Shown piece after piece: positions 9,296-18,129 of a stretch of 64,000 bases of DNA. Within the stretch, counting starts at the first letter, position 1, and the number at the start of each line of letters is the position of its first letter. The translations under genes were made by a program, and so were the position numbers. The DNA is from Crocinitomicaceae bacterium (GTDB taxonomy: Bacteria; Bacteroidota; Bacteroidia; Flavobacteriales_D; Crocinitomicaceae). The stretch lies in the NCBI GenBank assembly GCA_017983465.1, contig JAGOBK010000002.1, positions 402,981 to 466,980 on the forward strand, given 5' to 3'. A model generated the notes under the pieces. It saw only the letters and a program-made list of their open reading frames with translations. It made no database searches and was not told the origin of the DNA.

Positions 9296-10094
9296 AATAA
9301 CTGTCGGACTTAGTTTTATTTGGACTTTGTTTGCTTGTTCTCCTAAAGTAGGGAACGAATTAATGAACGGGGATAAACTGCCTAAAATTAAGGACAAAGA
9401 GTTGGTTGATCGATTAGATAGTTTATCGAAAATCGAACCAAGAACGTTTTATTCTAAGTTGGACATCAACTATAAAGATTCCACTACGGATATTTCGTTT
9501 AAAACGTCTCTGAAGATTGTCGCTGATAGTGCTGTTAGTGCGATTATTACCTATGCACGCATTCCAATTGTAACGGCAATGGTAACCAAAGACACCATTA
9601 CCGTTGTAAACAAACGGGAAAAATGTTACACCGTACAATCCTTAGATTATTTAAAAACAACGTTTGGCGTTGATTTTACTTATGAAAACATGGAAGAGTT
9701 GTTTTTGGGTAAACCCTTGGATTACAATATTGAACAGAAATATTTCGTAGACCACGATCCGTATCATTACAGTATTTCGACTCACAAAAAGCGCGATAAA
9801 AAACGAATGGATCGCCGTCCAAAAGAGGATATTGTTTTGAATTATATCCTAAGTAATGATGGTAAATCCCTTCAGCAAACAACCATAAAAAGTCCAAGTG
9901 ATTCAACGGAAATCACCGTGATTTATGAGCAGCGTCAGGAAGTAAATGGAATGAATGTCCCGAAAGTCGTCCATATGCACATCAAAGCGAAAGAAAAAGG
10001 GATTTACATCAAAATGGATTATGAAAAAGTGGAAATTAATGAACCACAAGAATTAATAATTGTCATACCAGAGAAATATGAAAAATGTAAGTAG
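9276..10094 (+). CDS. DUF4292 family lipoprotein
   Basis: A 272-residue Bacteroidota lipoprotein of the DUF4292 family. Start at 9276 (MQNLFFKITVGLSFIWTLFAC) gives a signal peptide with lipobox LFAC directly before SPKVG; an ATG at 9252 adds eight residues (MKKLHKRS) and is the alternative. The mature part is beta-rich with SLKIVADSAVSAIIT and a C-terminal KIDYEKVEI-like strand, reminiscent of LolA/LolB-type lipoprotein carriers (inference from the concave beta-sheet style, not proven). It overlaps TPR upstream by 20 bases and EnvC downstream by 17, so the three are likely translated together and may act in the same outer-membrane process. Confidence 0.85.
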   Translation: MQNLFFKITVGLSFIWTLFACSPKVGNELMNGDKLPKIKDKELVDRLDSLSKIEPRTFYSKLDINYKDSTTDISFKTSLKIVADSAVSAIITYARIPIVTAMVTKDTITVVNKREKCYTVQSLDYLKTTFGVDFTYENMEELFLGKPLDYNIEQKYFVDHDPYHYSISTHKKRDKKRMDRRPKEDIVLNYILSNDGKSLQQTTIKSPSDSTEITVIYEQRQEVNGMNVPKVVHMHIKAKEKGIYIKMDYEKVEINEPQELIIVIPEKYEKCK

Positions 10095-11436
10095 CTTATT
10101 GTTCTTCTTATTCCTAGCGAGCCTGTCCTTTGGTCAGTCAAGTCAAGAAAAACTGAAAAAAGAACAACAAAAATTAGAAAAACGTATTTCTAATACAAGA
10201 GCACTTTTATCAAAGGTGAAGTCAAACTCGCAAGCTTCTTTGAATGAAATTCGATTAATTGAAAATCAAATCAAAAGCAGAGAAGCGTTGGTGCGAATTT
10301 TTGATAATCAAGTGCGCATGGCAGAGATCAAGATGGTCGAGAAAAAACAGGAAGTGAAACGCCTCAAGAAAAGACTTAGTGACTTAAAAAGACAATATAA
10401 GAAGATGGTGTTGTACGCTTACAAACACCGAAGTAGCTATGGACGCGTAATGTATTTATTGTCTGCGGACAATTACAACGAAGCAATGAAGCGAAACCGT
10501 TACTTGAAAAAAGTAGCTGGGGTACAGCAAAAACAAGCGGCACTGATTAAACAACATCAAGCGTTAATTGCAGAGGAAATCACGAATATTTCTCAAGAAA
10601 AGGATTCGAAAATACTTGCACTCGAAGAGAAGAAGCAAGAACGAGAACTGATTTCCAAGGATAAGACGAAGAAAGAAAAGTCCTACGAAAAGTTTAAAAA
10701 AGAGGAGCAAAATTTACTGACTCAATTGAAAGCAGACGAACGCAAAAAGGCAGAAATAAAACAGCGAATCGACGCGGAACTCCGTCAGGAGATTGCACGC
10801 GAGCAAGCACGTCAACGCGAACGTGAAAAAGCGAGAAAAGAAGAAGAAAAACGCCAAGCAAATTTAGCTGCTGCGACACCTAAAACAACAACGAGTAGCG
10901 GAACATCAGGAAAGACACAGGAAACGCCTAAAACAACTCCAAAAGCGACACCTGCAGAACCCGCAAAACCCAAACAAGTAACTTATACAGAGTCAACAGA
11001 AGGATCGGCAGTAGGTAAAAGTTTTGAGGTTAATCGTGGCCGATTACCATGGCCTGTAGAAAAAGGCAGCATCACAGAGCGCTACGGAACGAATCCGCAT
11101 CCAACATTGGCGGGTGTGGTCACAAATAATAACGGAATCGATATTACCTGTCCAAAGTATGCTCGTGTTCGATCTGTTTTTGAGGGAGAAGTAACGAGTG
11201 TATTCTCGATTAATGGAGCGGGTAAGTTTGTGGTTATCAAACACGGGGCGTACCGTACGGTTTACGGAAATATGCAAGAAACGTATGTGAGTGTTGGTTC
11301 AAAAGTGTCATCAAAACAAGCAATTGGAAGTTTATTGGCTGATGACAGTGGAGTATCTATCTGCCATTTTGAAATTCACTCCGTTGCTGGTGGAATGACA
11401 AAAAGCTTGAATCCATCACTTTGGATCGGACGCTAA
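10078..11436 (+). CDS. EnvC-like murein hydrolase activator with degenerate LytM domain
   Basis: A 452-residue periplasmic protein: signal peptide (MKNVSSLLFFLFLASLSFG), long coiled coil about residues 20-260 (very Lys/Glu/Arg/Gln-rich), a Thr/Pro/Ala linker about 265-310, then a LytM/M23 domain about 335-452. The zinc motifs are broken: the usual H-x-G-x-D is NNGID and the usual H-x-H is ICH, so it should not cut peptidoglycan. The end NPSLWIGR matches the EnvC ending NPQPWLGR. E. coli EnvC activates division amidases through FtsEX; the same job is inferred here. Start 10078 is preferred over 10060 because it begins the signal peptide. Its stop lies 21 bases inside the convergent O-antigen-ligase-like gene. 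Confidence 0.88.
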   Translation: MKNVSSLLFFLFLASLSFGQSSQEKLKKEQQKLEKRISNTRALLSKVKSNSQASLNEIRLIENQIKSREALVRIFDNQVRMAEIKMVEKKQEVKRLKKRLSDLKRQYKKMVLYAYKHRSSYGRVMYLLSADNYNEAMKRNRYLKKVAGVQQKQAALIKQHQALIAEEITNISQEKDSKILALEEKKQERELISKDKTKKEKSYEKFKKEEQNLLTQLKADERKKAEIKQRIDAELRQEIAREQARQREREKARKEEEKRQANLAAATPKTTTSSGTSGKTQETPKTTPKATPAEPAKPKQVTYTESTEGSAVGKSFEVNRGRLPWPVEKGSITERYGTNPHPTLAGVVTNNNGIDITCPKYARVRSVFEGEVTSVFSINGAGKFVVIKHGAYRTVYGNMQETYVSVGSKVSSKQAIGSLLADDSGVSICHFEIHSVAGGMTKSLNPSLWIGR

Positions 11437-12846
11437 TTTCTGTTGTTGAAGTCCTAGTGCAATGATCATTGCGCACATACCAAAAACAGGAACCGCAGCT
11501 TTGTCCGTATCAAGGAAATTATTCAAGAAGGCATGGATAAAATAGGTTGACAAGGCCATTATCATACTCAAAATCAGAATTCTCGTTCCGGTATCTGAAA
11601 CAGGAATTCGATTGTAAACCATGATACTCGTGTAAAAAATAGTCGCTACGATTCCTAAGAAGGAAAGTAATCCGATGATGCCCATTTCCGCTAAAGCACC
11701 AAGGTATTCACTATGAGCATTTCCCATATCTCCGAAATTGGTGGAAATAATCGTAAGATTCTCAGGTTCTTGAAACGGAGCGTATTCAAAAGCATATGTA
11801 CCAGGACCATAACCAAAAACAGGTCTTTCCTCAAACATGGCGAGGGCACAACTCCAACGATTAATGCGTTCTAAGTTCGATGCATCTGTCGAGATGTTTG
11901 CCGCACTTTGCAAGCGTTCATCAAATGACTCGGTGGTGTGGTCTTGTTTATTACGTGCCAATTCCATTTCAATGGAATCCCATTTGAATAAAACGACGAG
12001 TAACGCAATAGCGGCAATTCCCGCAAGTGGTTTCCAATTGACTTTGTAATAAATGAGTCCACCAATGATTAAACAGCCAAAAACACTTAACCAAGCAGCT
12101 CGTGTATAGGAGAAGTAAAGTCCGGCAAGAATAAGTACAATCATCGCAATGATCACAGCTTGTATGAGCGGAGCATGTTTTTTATACAAATACAATCCAA
12201 AAACGAGTGGGACATTCAAAGCGATGATGGCGCCATAAATCGTGTGATCCTTAAAAAAAGGCGACATGACCCAATGACTTTCCTTTTCTCCAAATGCAAA
12301 TAGTGCATGACGCGTAATCGTGTAAATCACCACAATGCACGAAGAGATAAGGAATAGCCAAATGAAGGCTACTCTATTTTTTTCCTTTTGAAAGAAATGG
12401 ATTCCAAAAAACAATACGGGCACAATAAACCAGAGTTTTGCCAAAAGAAATTTAAAGGAAACAATCGGATGAGAACTCGTAATAGAGCTAATGAAAATCC
12501 AGGTGAGAAATATTCCAACAGAAAACAGGATGGGCTCGCGCCATAGGTTTTTCGGCATGAAGGGACGATAAAGCTGTAATGCAGATAGCCAGATCATCAA
12601 ACCAAAAAGTAATGGTTCACTGGGTAAAAATAGACCGAAACTTGAATTGAACTCCTCAATATTAATAGAAAGCGGAGTAAAAAACGCAATAGAAATGAAG
12701 AGTTTTTCCGTTTGAAAAATGGCAAAATAGATAGCTAAAAGTCCAGCAGGGAAAAGACTCAAGTATTCTTGGCCGTCCCAAATCAATAATGCAAAAACGA
12801 TGGATAATAGTAATCCAACTACGCTATAAATGACCGTTTTCTTCAA
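11416..12846 (-). CDS. O-antigen ligase/polymerase family (Wzy/WaaL-like) membrane protein
   Basis: A 476-residue polytopic inner-membrane protein with about 10-12 hydrophobic segments. In the large periplasmic loop it has RINRWSCALAMFEERPVFGYG and NAHSEYLGALAEMGIIG (about residues 330-395), the pattern of the PF04932 Wzy_C/O-antigen-ligase family that joins or polymerises lipid-linked glycans in the periplasm. It follows the Wzz-like gene by 4 bases and is downstream of a Wzx-like flippase, so polymerisation of a surface polysaccharide is likely. Ligase and polymerase cannot be separated by sequence alone. The 3' end overlaps the convergent EnvC-like gene by 21 bases. Confidence 0.87.
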   Translation of the reverse strand: MKKTVIYSVVGLLLSIVFALLIWDGQEYLSLFPAGLLAIYFAIFQTEKLFISIAFFTPLSINIEEFNSSFGLFLPSEPLLFGLMIWLSALQLYRPFMPKNLWREPILFSVGIFLTWIFISSITSSHPIVSFKFLLAKLWFIVPVLFFGIHFFQKEKNRVAFIWLFLISSCIVVIYTITRHALFAFGEKESHWVMSPFFKDHTIYGAIIALNVPLVFGLYLYKKHAPLIQAVIIAMIVLILAGLYFSYTRAAWLSVFGCLIIGGLIYYKVNWKPLAGIAAIALLVVLFKWDSIEMELARNKQDHTTESFDERLQSAANISTDASNLERINRWSCALAMFEERPVFGYGPGTYAFEYAPFQEPENLTIISTNFGDMGNAHSEYLGALAEMGIIGLLSFLGIVATIFYTSIMVYNRIPVSDTGTRILILSMIMALSTYFIHAFLNNFLDTDKAAVPVFGMCAMIIALGLQQQKLASDPK

Positions 12847-12850
12847 GATC

Positions 12851-13843
12851 TTAAGCTTCGTTCAATTTTAGCTCTTTGATGCGTTGTTGAATAAGCAAAA
12901 AGAAAAGACCAAAAATAAATCCACCAATCGTTGAAACAAGCACAATAATCATGCGTTTTGGTTTTTCTTTTCTGTCAGCGACAACTGCCTTTTCCACAAC
13001 AAATTTATGGTTGAATTTCGCGTTTGCATCCGACTCTGCTTGTTCGTATGATACGCGGAAGTCTTCAATTTTTACGATTTTCTCATTACGTTGGTACTCA
13101 AGTCCGTCGTATACTGAACCATATTTTGTATTAATGTCAATTTTTCGTTGGATTTCTGTTTTTTCAGCAGCATTCTTCGAATCTACGAGCGCTTGGTATA
13201 AGGTAGCGCGCACATCGTTTGGTAGGACACCTAGTTGTGCTAATTCCTCTAAACGCGTCAGTAAAGAGTCGCGTTCATGTTCCATTTGCTTTTTCTTGCG
13301 CAAATTAATTTCAAAAGCGGGCATGGTGCGCTCTCGAATCATTTCATTCTTTACCGTATCGATTAAATCAACAATGTCATTTGCCATTGCCGCAGCTTTC
13401 TTGGGGTCTTTGTTTAATACATCAATTTGAATGGACCCAAAACGCGTACGGTTAAAGGTGAAGTCACCGTAATAAGCTTTGTTTAATTTGTAGTATTTAT
13501 TCGGATCGTTTTCCGAAATCTCGTAGTCTGCCAATAATTTGTATTTACTTACGATTCGGTCTTTAATGCGAGAGGACTGAAGGATTTGCACCAATTGTTC
13601 GGCTTGTTCTTCTTCACCGAAGTCCATTGCAGCTGCTTTTGCATTACGCTGATCCGAGAAGGAAACGTTGCTTGTTGCTGCTGGGAATACAATTGCCGAT
13701 GACAAGTATAGCGGTGTAATGAGAAAAGATACAACGATGGAAGCAATGGCTGCAATCGATGTAATAATTAAAATTGGCTTTTTACTTTTCCAAATGAACT
13801 GGATTAAGCCCATGCGTTCTTCTTGTAAGTTTATCTGTGTCAT
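12851..13843 (-). CDS. Wzz-type chain-length determinant protein
   Basis: A 330-residue polysaccharide co-polymerase. TM1 is at about residues 23-45 (PILIITSIAAIASIVVSFLI), followed by the Wzz-family PLYLSSAIVFPA segment, a charged coiled-coil periplasmic region (about 60-290), the KPKRMIIVLVSTIGG turn and TM2 (about 298-318), with a short cytoplasmic tail. No C-terminal tyrosine-kinase (Wzc-like) domain is present. These proteins set the chain length made by Wzy, whose likely gene is 4 bases downstream. Probable own promoter at 13859-13891. Confidence 0.87.
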   Translation of the reverse strand: MTQINLQEERMGLIQFIWKSKKPILIITSIAAIASIVVSFLITPLYLSSAIVFPAATSNVSFSDQRNAKAAAMDFGEEEQAEQLVQILQSSRIKDRIVSKYKLLADYEISENDPNKYYKLNKAYYGDFTFNRTRFGSIQIDVLNKDPKKAAAMANDIVDLIDTVKNEMIRERTMPAFEINLRKKKQMEHERDSLLTRLEELAQLGVLPNDVRATLYQALVDSKNAAEKTEIQRKIDINTKYGSVYDGLEYQRNEKIVKIEDFRVSYEQAESDANAKFNHKFVVEKAVVADRKEKPKRMIIVLVSTIGGFIFGLFFLLIQQRIKELKLNEA

Positions 13844-13858
13844 ATCAATTTATCCCCG

Positions 13859-13891
13859 CGAAGTTATGATTTTTGCTGCAAGCTATCACAA
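13859..13891 (-). promoter_or_regulatory. Candidate promoter for the wzz-wzy pair
   Basis: Minus strand: TTG (plus CAA at 13889-13891), 22 bases, then TAACTTCG (plus 13859-13866), a variant of TAnnTTTG; the ATG follows after 15 bases. It sits in the 76-base gap after the flippase gene, so the pair can be expressed on its own. Confidence 0.45.
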
Positions 13892-13919
13892 TAACTCCGA
13901 AATTCAAAAAATATTTGAT

Positions 13920-15398
13920 TTAGGACTTGATTAAAAAAAGATTTTTCAAGGGTTTAAGTTCGATGAATTTGAAAACGAACATGAGAATCAATCCTAGTAA
14001 TAATTCGATACTGAAAATCAGCCCAAATAACATAGGTGAATCATTCAGTAAATTTTGGTCCTCTAAATTCATGAGGGAAAAATGGAAAAGTAAAATGGCA
14101 CTTATGAAACTCACAGTAAAGAGTAGCCATTTCCCAATGTTAACTATTCCAATCTTTAATTGAAAATACCTGGTGCACAAAATGAATTGGGTGATGGCCA
14201 TGGTTATTTGTGTAATAAATGCTGTAAATCCTGCACCAGCGGCGCCATATTTAGGAATCAGAAAGATATTTAGACTGATATTGATGATCACTCCGATGGC
14301 AGAAATGATGTTTAATTCTTTTAAATTGCCATTCGCAGTAAGAAGTGTCCCAAAGACGAAATTCATGGAAATTCCAATGAAACTTAACATTAACCAACAA
14401 AAAGGAATGACGGCCCCAGTGTCAGAGGTATAGATAAATTGAAGGATATTTTCGGAGTGAAAAATCAAAATAAAAACGACCACAATAACTCCACTCATGA
14501 GGAAATTTGCCGAAATAAGAACTAATTCCCGAACCTTTTTTGCGGATTCATGTAATACATTCGAAAACATAGGAAATAATAATCCTGCGAAGATCATTCC
14601 AAACATATATAGTGCATCTAGCAGTCTAAATCCTTTTGCGTAGATTCCAGCTTCTTTATTGCCATTCGATCCTAACTCGTGTAATAGTATTCCGTCAATC
14701 CGCGTGTATATGGACATCAAAATAATCAGTAAGGCAAACGGTAAACTTTTTTTTAGAACGGATTTAAAATGGAGCAAATCAACTTGCCAGTGAATAGTTC
14801 CAACGATGCGTTTAAAGAAAATAAACGCCAAAATAAAAGTCAGGAAATACCCGAAGGTCTGTAATTGAATGTACAAGGGGATGTTCATTCGAAAACCCAG
14901 GTTGAACAATAAAACAGATCCTGCTGTGATAATTAATACAATTCGATCAAAAACGGAGAAAAATGAATCGAGTTTGTAGTGTTGCAAACCGGAAAAAAAT
15001 CCCCTGAAATACGCAATGAAAACAATGAATAATTGATTTAAACCCAAAAAGAACAAGAGTTTCATTGCCATGGAGTCGTATCCTAATAAAAATGCGGATG
15101 AAAAGAGAATTCCGATGTAAAATAGAAACAGGATAAGTCGAAGTAGAAGAATACTGCTAATTTGGGATTTAGCTTCTTCTTGGTTATTGGCGACTGTCTT
15201 AATAACGTAATTATTAATCCCTAAATCCATAAGGATATTCAAAATTAACGATAAACTCAACAATGAAAAATATAAGCCATATTCATCAAGACCAACAACA
15301 TTTTGAACTTGAGCATCGATGCCAAATATGGCAAGAGGCTTAATCAATAAATTGAGCAGAAGTGAAAACAGTAAGTTTGAAAAAAAAATACGATGCAT
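13920..15398 (-). CDS. Wzx-like oligosaccharide flippase (MOP superfamily)
   Basis: A 492-residue integral membrane protein with about 12-14 hydrophobic helices and few charged residues, matching polysaccharide biosynthesis (PST/RfbX) flippases. Typical features are the N-terminal helix pair, YAKGFRLLDALYMFGMIFAG in the middle, and GAAGAGFTAFITQI in the second half. It would move undecaprenyl-linked oligosaccharide from the cytoplasmic to the periplasmic face for the Wzy/Wzz pair encoded downstream. It lies 32 bases after the 898-residue T9SS protein gene, on the same strand, so may share its transcript. No glycosyltransferase is nearby, so the repeat unit must be made elsewhere. Confidence 0.87.
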   Translation of the reverse strand: MHRIFFSNLLFSLLLNLLIKPLAIFGIDAQVQNVVGLDEYGLYFSLLSLSLILNILMDLGINNYVIKTVANNQEEAKSQISSILLLRLILFLFYIGILFSSAFLLGYDSMAMKLLFFLGLNQLFIVFIAYFRGFFSGLQHYKLDSFFSVFDRIVLIITAGSVLLFNLGFRMNIPLYIQLQTFGYFLTFILAFIFFKRIVGTIHWQVDLLHFKSVLKKSLPFALLIILMSIYTRIDGILLHELGSNGNKEAGIYAKGFRLLDALYMFGMIFAGLLFPMFSNVLHESAKKVRELVLISANFLMSGVIVVVFILIFHSENILQFIYTSDTGAVIPFCWLMLSFIGISMNFVFGTLLTANGNLKELNIISAIGVIINISLNIFLIPKYGAAGAGFTAFITQITMAITQFILCTRYFQLKIGIVNIGKWLLFTVSFISAILLFHFSLMNLEDQNLLNDSPMLFGLIFSIELLLGLILMFVFKFIELKPLKNLFLIKS

Positions 15399-15430
15399 AT
15401 CGTTGCTCCTGTTTTCCTAAAGACAGCTTC

Positions 15431-18127
15431 TTATCTAATTAGGTTTACGGTACCTGTAACTACAACACGCTCATCCAAATCTGGATTCTTGAAAATGATG
15501 CGGTAGGTATAAACTCCTTCTTGTGCATCCAGTCCTTCTTCACCTACTGATCCATCCCAACCATACAATACGTTTTGTGTTTCAAATAGAACCTCACCCC
15601 AACGATTATAAATCTGCATATTAAAGTTTAGCGGATCGTATCCTGAATAGAAGATTGGCAAGAACACCTGATTGTTTTGGTCTCCATCTGGAGTGAAACT
15701 ATTTGGGATGTAATATAGTTCGTTGTATTGGTATCCAATTGAAACGGACATACTATCCAAACAGTTGAGGTCTGTTAAAGCGATTAAGTTGATGGTATAC
15801 CCATTCATTGTATTCTGGAAAATATGTGATGGCTCTACGTCGGTAGACATTTGACCATCACCGAAATTCCATACATAATTTGTCGCTCCCGTAGAGAAAT
15901 TACTGAATTGAACATATTGTGCTTCGTTAGTGAAAATACTAATTGGAGACTCGAAATCGGCAATCGGTAAATTTTCAACATAGATGTAATTGGCCATTGA
16001 ATTGGAAGCGAAACAACCATTGACAGTAGTTGCTGCTAAGGTAACATCGTATGTTCCTCCAGTTGGAAAAAGTATTGTAGTAGACGAACCAGTTCCAGTT
16101 AATGCATTGCTTGTCGACCAATTATAACTTGCATTAGTTTGATCGGTCGCTGTGAATGTCACTCCAAGTGGCGCACAACCTTCTACGATGTTTGAACTAA
16201 ATGTCACGATCGGCAACGGATTCACCGTAACAGTTCCACTTGCTGTTAAACTTGGACAGTTCAACAAAGTGTAAATTACAGTTAATGTTGTATCTACTGA
16301 TGGACTCAATGTTTGGCTTGCTCCTCCTGGAGTATTTAATGCTCCCCATGTGTAACTTCCTCCTGTTAAGTTTGGTGTAGCCGTAAGTGTAACGTTATCT
16401 CCATCGCAAATGGTTGCATTTGACAATGTAACGACTGGAATTGGATTCACGGTTACAATGGCATTCGCACTCGGACTTGTACAATTGTTCAAAGTGTATG
16501 TTACAGAATACGTTGTCGTTGTTCCTGGACTCACTTGAATGGAGTTAGTCGTTTCATTCGTTGACCATAAATAGGTGCCATTTGGCAAATTCGCACTAGC
16601 ATTTAAGGTTGCAACATCCCCAAAACAAATGGTTGTATTCGATGTGGAAGCAACTGGAATTGGATTCACCAAAACCGTCGCACTTGCGGTATCTGTACAA
16701 CCTTGTAAGTTGTAAATTACGGTATAGGTTGAGGTAATATTTGGTGTGACTGTGATGGAGTTACTTGCGGATGGAAGAGGTGACCATGTATAACTTCCTC
16801 CTGTTAAATCTACTGTACTTGAAATCGTTGTACTTGAACCAATACATATCGTATCATTGACTACACTTACAATCGGATTTGGTTTAACAATGATATCTGC
16901 CGATACACTCGGAGCCAGACACCCATTGGAACTTGTAAATACAACTGAATATGTGGTGTTCGTTGTTGGAGCGGCACTTAGGGAAGCGGATGTAGCTCCT
17001 GTAGACCATAAGTATGTTCCTCCAGCAGAAACATTGGAAACAAACAACGTTCCTGTTTGACCAAGACAAATACTGTCATTTACAATTTGTGGCTGTGGTG
17101 TTGATTCAACAGTAACTAAAACGGTACTTGTACTTGTACAACCATTTGCACTGTATTCAACAGTATAGGTAGTACTTGTTGTCGGACTGACAGATAAGGT
17201 TGATCCATTTCCTAAAACATTTCCGTTTAAGGACCAAGTCCATGTTCCACCTGTGGTTGAGGAACTTGCCGTTAACGTTCCTGTTCCTCCTTGACAAATG
17301 GTAATTGGCGGTGCCGTAATAGTTGGACCGGGATTGACTACAACAGCCATTGTTCCATTAGCTGTTCCACAGTTGGGCACAGTCACAACAACGGTGTAGT
17401 TACCAGCCGCAGCAATAGTAGGTGAGGCAATGGTTGGATTTTGTACTGCAGACGTAAAGCCGTTCGGACCCGTCCAAGCATATGTATATGTTCCTGCTGG
17501 ATTTGCGGTGGTTGATAAATTCAACGGTTGTCCAGAACAAATTGGACTATTTGAACTTGCAGTAATCGTTGGTGTTTGACAGCAGTTAATGTACATCGTT
17601 ATTCGACCGATGTTGTAGTTAACTTCCGACCATATGTTAGCCATAGCTGCACCAGTACCGGCAGGACATGACTGCATCCCGCTACGCTGTAAGGTTGTAT
17701 TGAATCCGTTTATACTTGTCACAAAATTAGCAGGACCATAACTATTTACACAGTTCGCACCGCGAGCACCATAAACTCCAATAATATCACCTGTTGCAAC
17801 TGGAATATTACATGGAACAACTCCGGTTGCTGGAGCATTGGTAACCGTAAATAATTGAACAAAGCTATTTGTTGTTCCTGCAAATGCAGGCGGCGGACCA
17901 GCGGTAAATCTAACCACACGAATGGTTTGTGCTCCTGCAGCATTTGCATCGGGCGGAACATTTAATCCACAAATGGTGAAGTTTGTAGGAGCGGTAAAGT
18001 GATAACCTCGAATCATACTACTAAATGTGGTCACTTGAGTTCCAACACTAATAGGTGTTCCTTGAGAAAAAACAAGAGTTAGATTCCAAAGAAGGGTGCT
18101 TAGTAATAAGATTTGTTTTATTTTCAC
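15431..18127 (-). CDS. T9SS type-B sorting domain protein with Ig/PKD-like repeats
   Basis: An 898-residue secreted protein. Order: signal peptide (MKIKQILLLSTLLWNLTLVF, about 1-21); a unique N-terminal beta domain ending in RITMYINC (about 22-185); five or six Ig-like repeats of about 80 residues, most with an ICxG motif (ICSGQ, ICQGG, ICLGQ, ICIGS, ICFGD, ICDGD); two PKD-like domains (the second with YVWNFGDGQ) about 655-805; and the type-B T9SS sorting domain from YIPNSFTPDGDQNN to TGTVNLIR, with the hallmark NRWGEV and GWDG. It should cross the outer membrane by T9SS and stay cell-attached. No catalytic domain is visible; adhesin or matrix function is inferred. It is 2 bases downstream of the 2018-residue paralogue. 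Confidence 0.92.
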   Translation of the reverse strand: MKIKQILLLSTLLWNLTLVFSQGTPISVGTQVTTFSSMIRGYHFTAPTNFTICGLNVPPDANAAGAQTIRVVRFTAGPPPAFAGTTNSFVQLFTVTNAPATGVVPCNIPVATGDIIGVYGARGANCVNSYGPANFVTSINGFNTTLQRSGMQSCPAGTGAAMANIWSEVNYNIGRITMYINCCQTPTITASSNSPICSGQPLNLSTTANPAGTYTYAWTGPNGFTSAVQNPTIASPTIAAAGNYTVVVTVPNCGTANGTMAVVVNPGPTITAPPITICQGGTGTLTASSSTTGGTWTWSLNGNVLGNGSTLSVSPTTSTTYTVEYSANGCTSTSTVLVTVESTPQPQIVNDSICLGQTGTLFVSNVSAGGTYLWSTGATSASLSAAPTTNTTYSVVFTSSNGCLAPSVSADIIVKPNPIVSVVNDTICIGSSTTISSTVDLTGGSYTWSPLPSASNSITVTPNITSTYTVIYNLQGCTDTASATVLVNPIPVASTSNTTICFGDVATLNASANLPNGTYLWSTNETTNSIQVSPGTTTTYSVTYTLNNCTSPSANAIVTVNPIPVVTLSNATICDGDNVTLTATPNLTGGSYTWGALNTPGGASQTLSPSVDTTLTVIYTLLNCPSLTASGTVTVNPLPIVTFSSNIVEGCAPLGVTFTATDQTNASYNWSTSNALTGTGSSTTILFPTGGTYDVTLAATTVNGCFASNSMANYIYVENLPIADFESPISIFTNEAQYVQFSNFSTGATNYVWNFGDGQMSTDVEPSHIFQNTMNGYTINLIALTDLNCLDSMSVSIGYQYNELYYIPNSFTPDGDQNNQVFLPIFYSGYDPLNFNMQIYNRWGEVLFETQNVLYGWDGSVGEEGLDAQEGVYTYRIIFKNPDLDERVVVTGTVNLIR

Positions 18128-18129
18128 TT

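Noticed and set aside
10980..11436. Active M23 peptidase
   Set aside because: Two of the zinc-binding histidine positions are replaced (NNGID, ICH), so activator function fits better than peptidase.
12951..13430. 159-codon plus-strand open frame opposite the Wzz-like gene
   Set aside because: Antisense to a well-supported gene; composition (Ser/Phe-rich) is that of a reversed coding strand and there is no start context.
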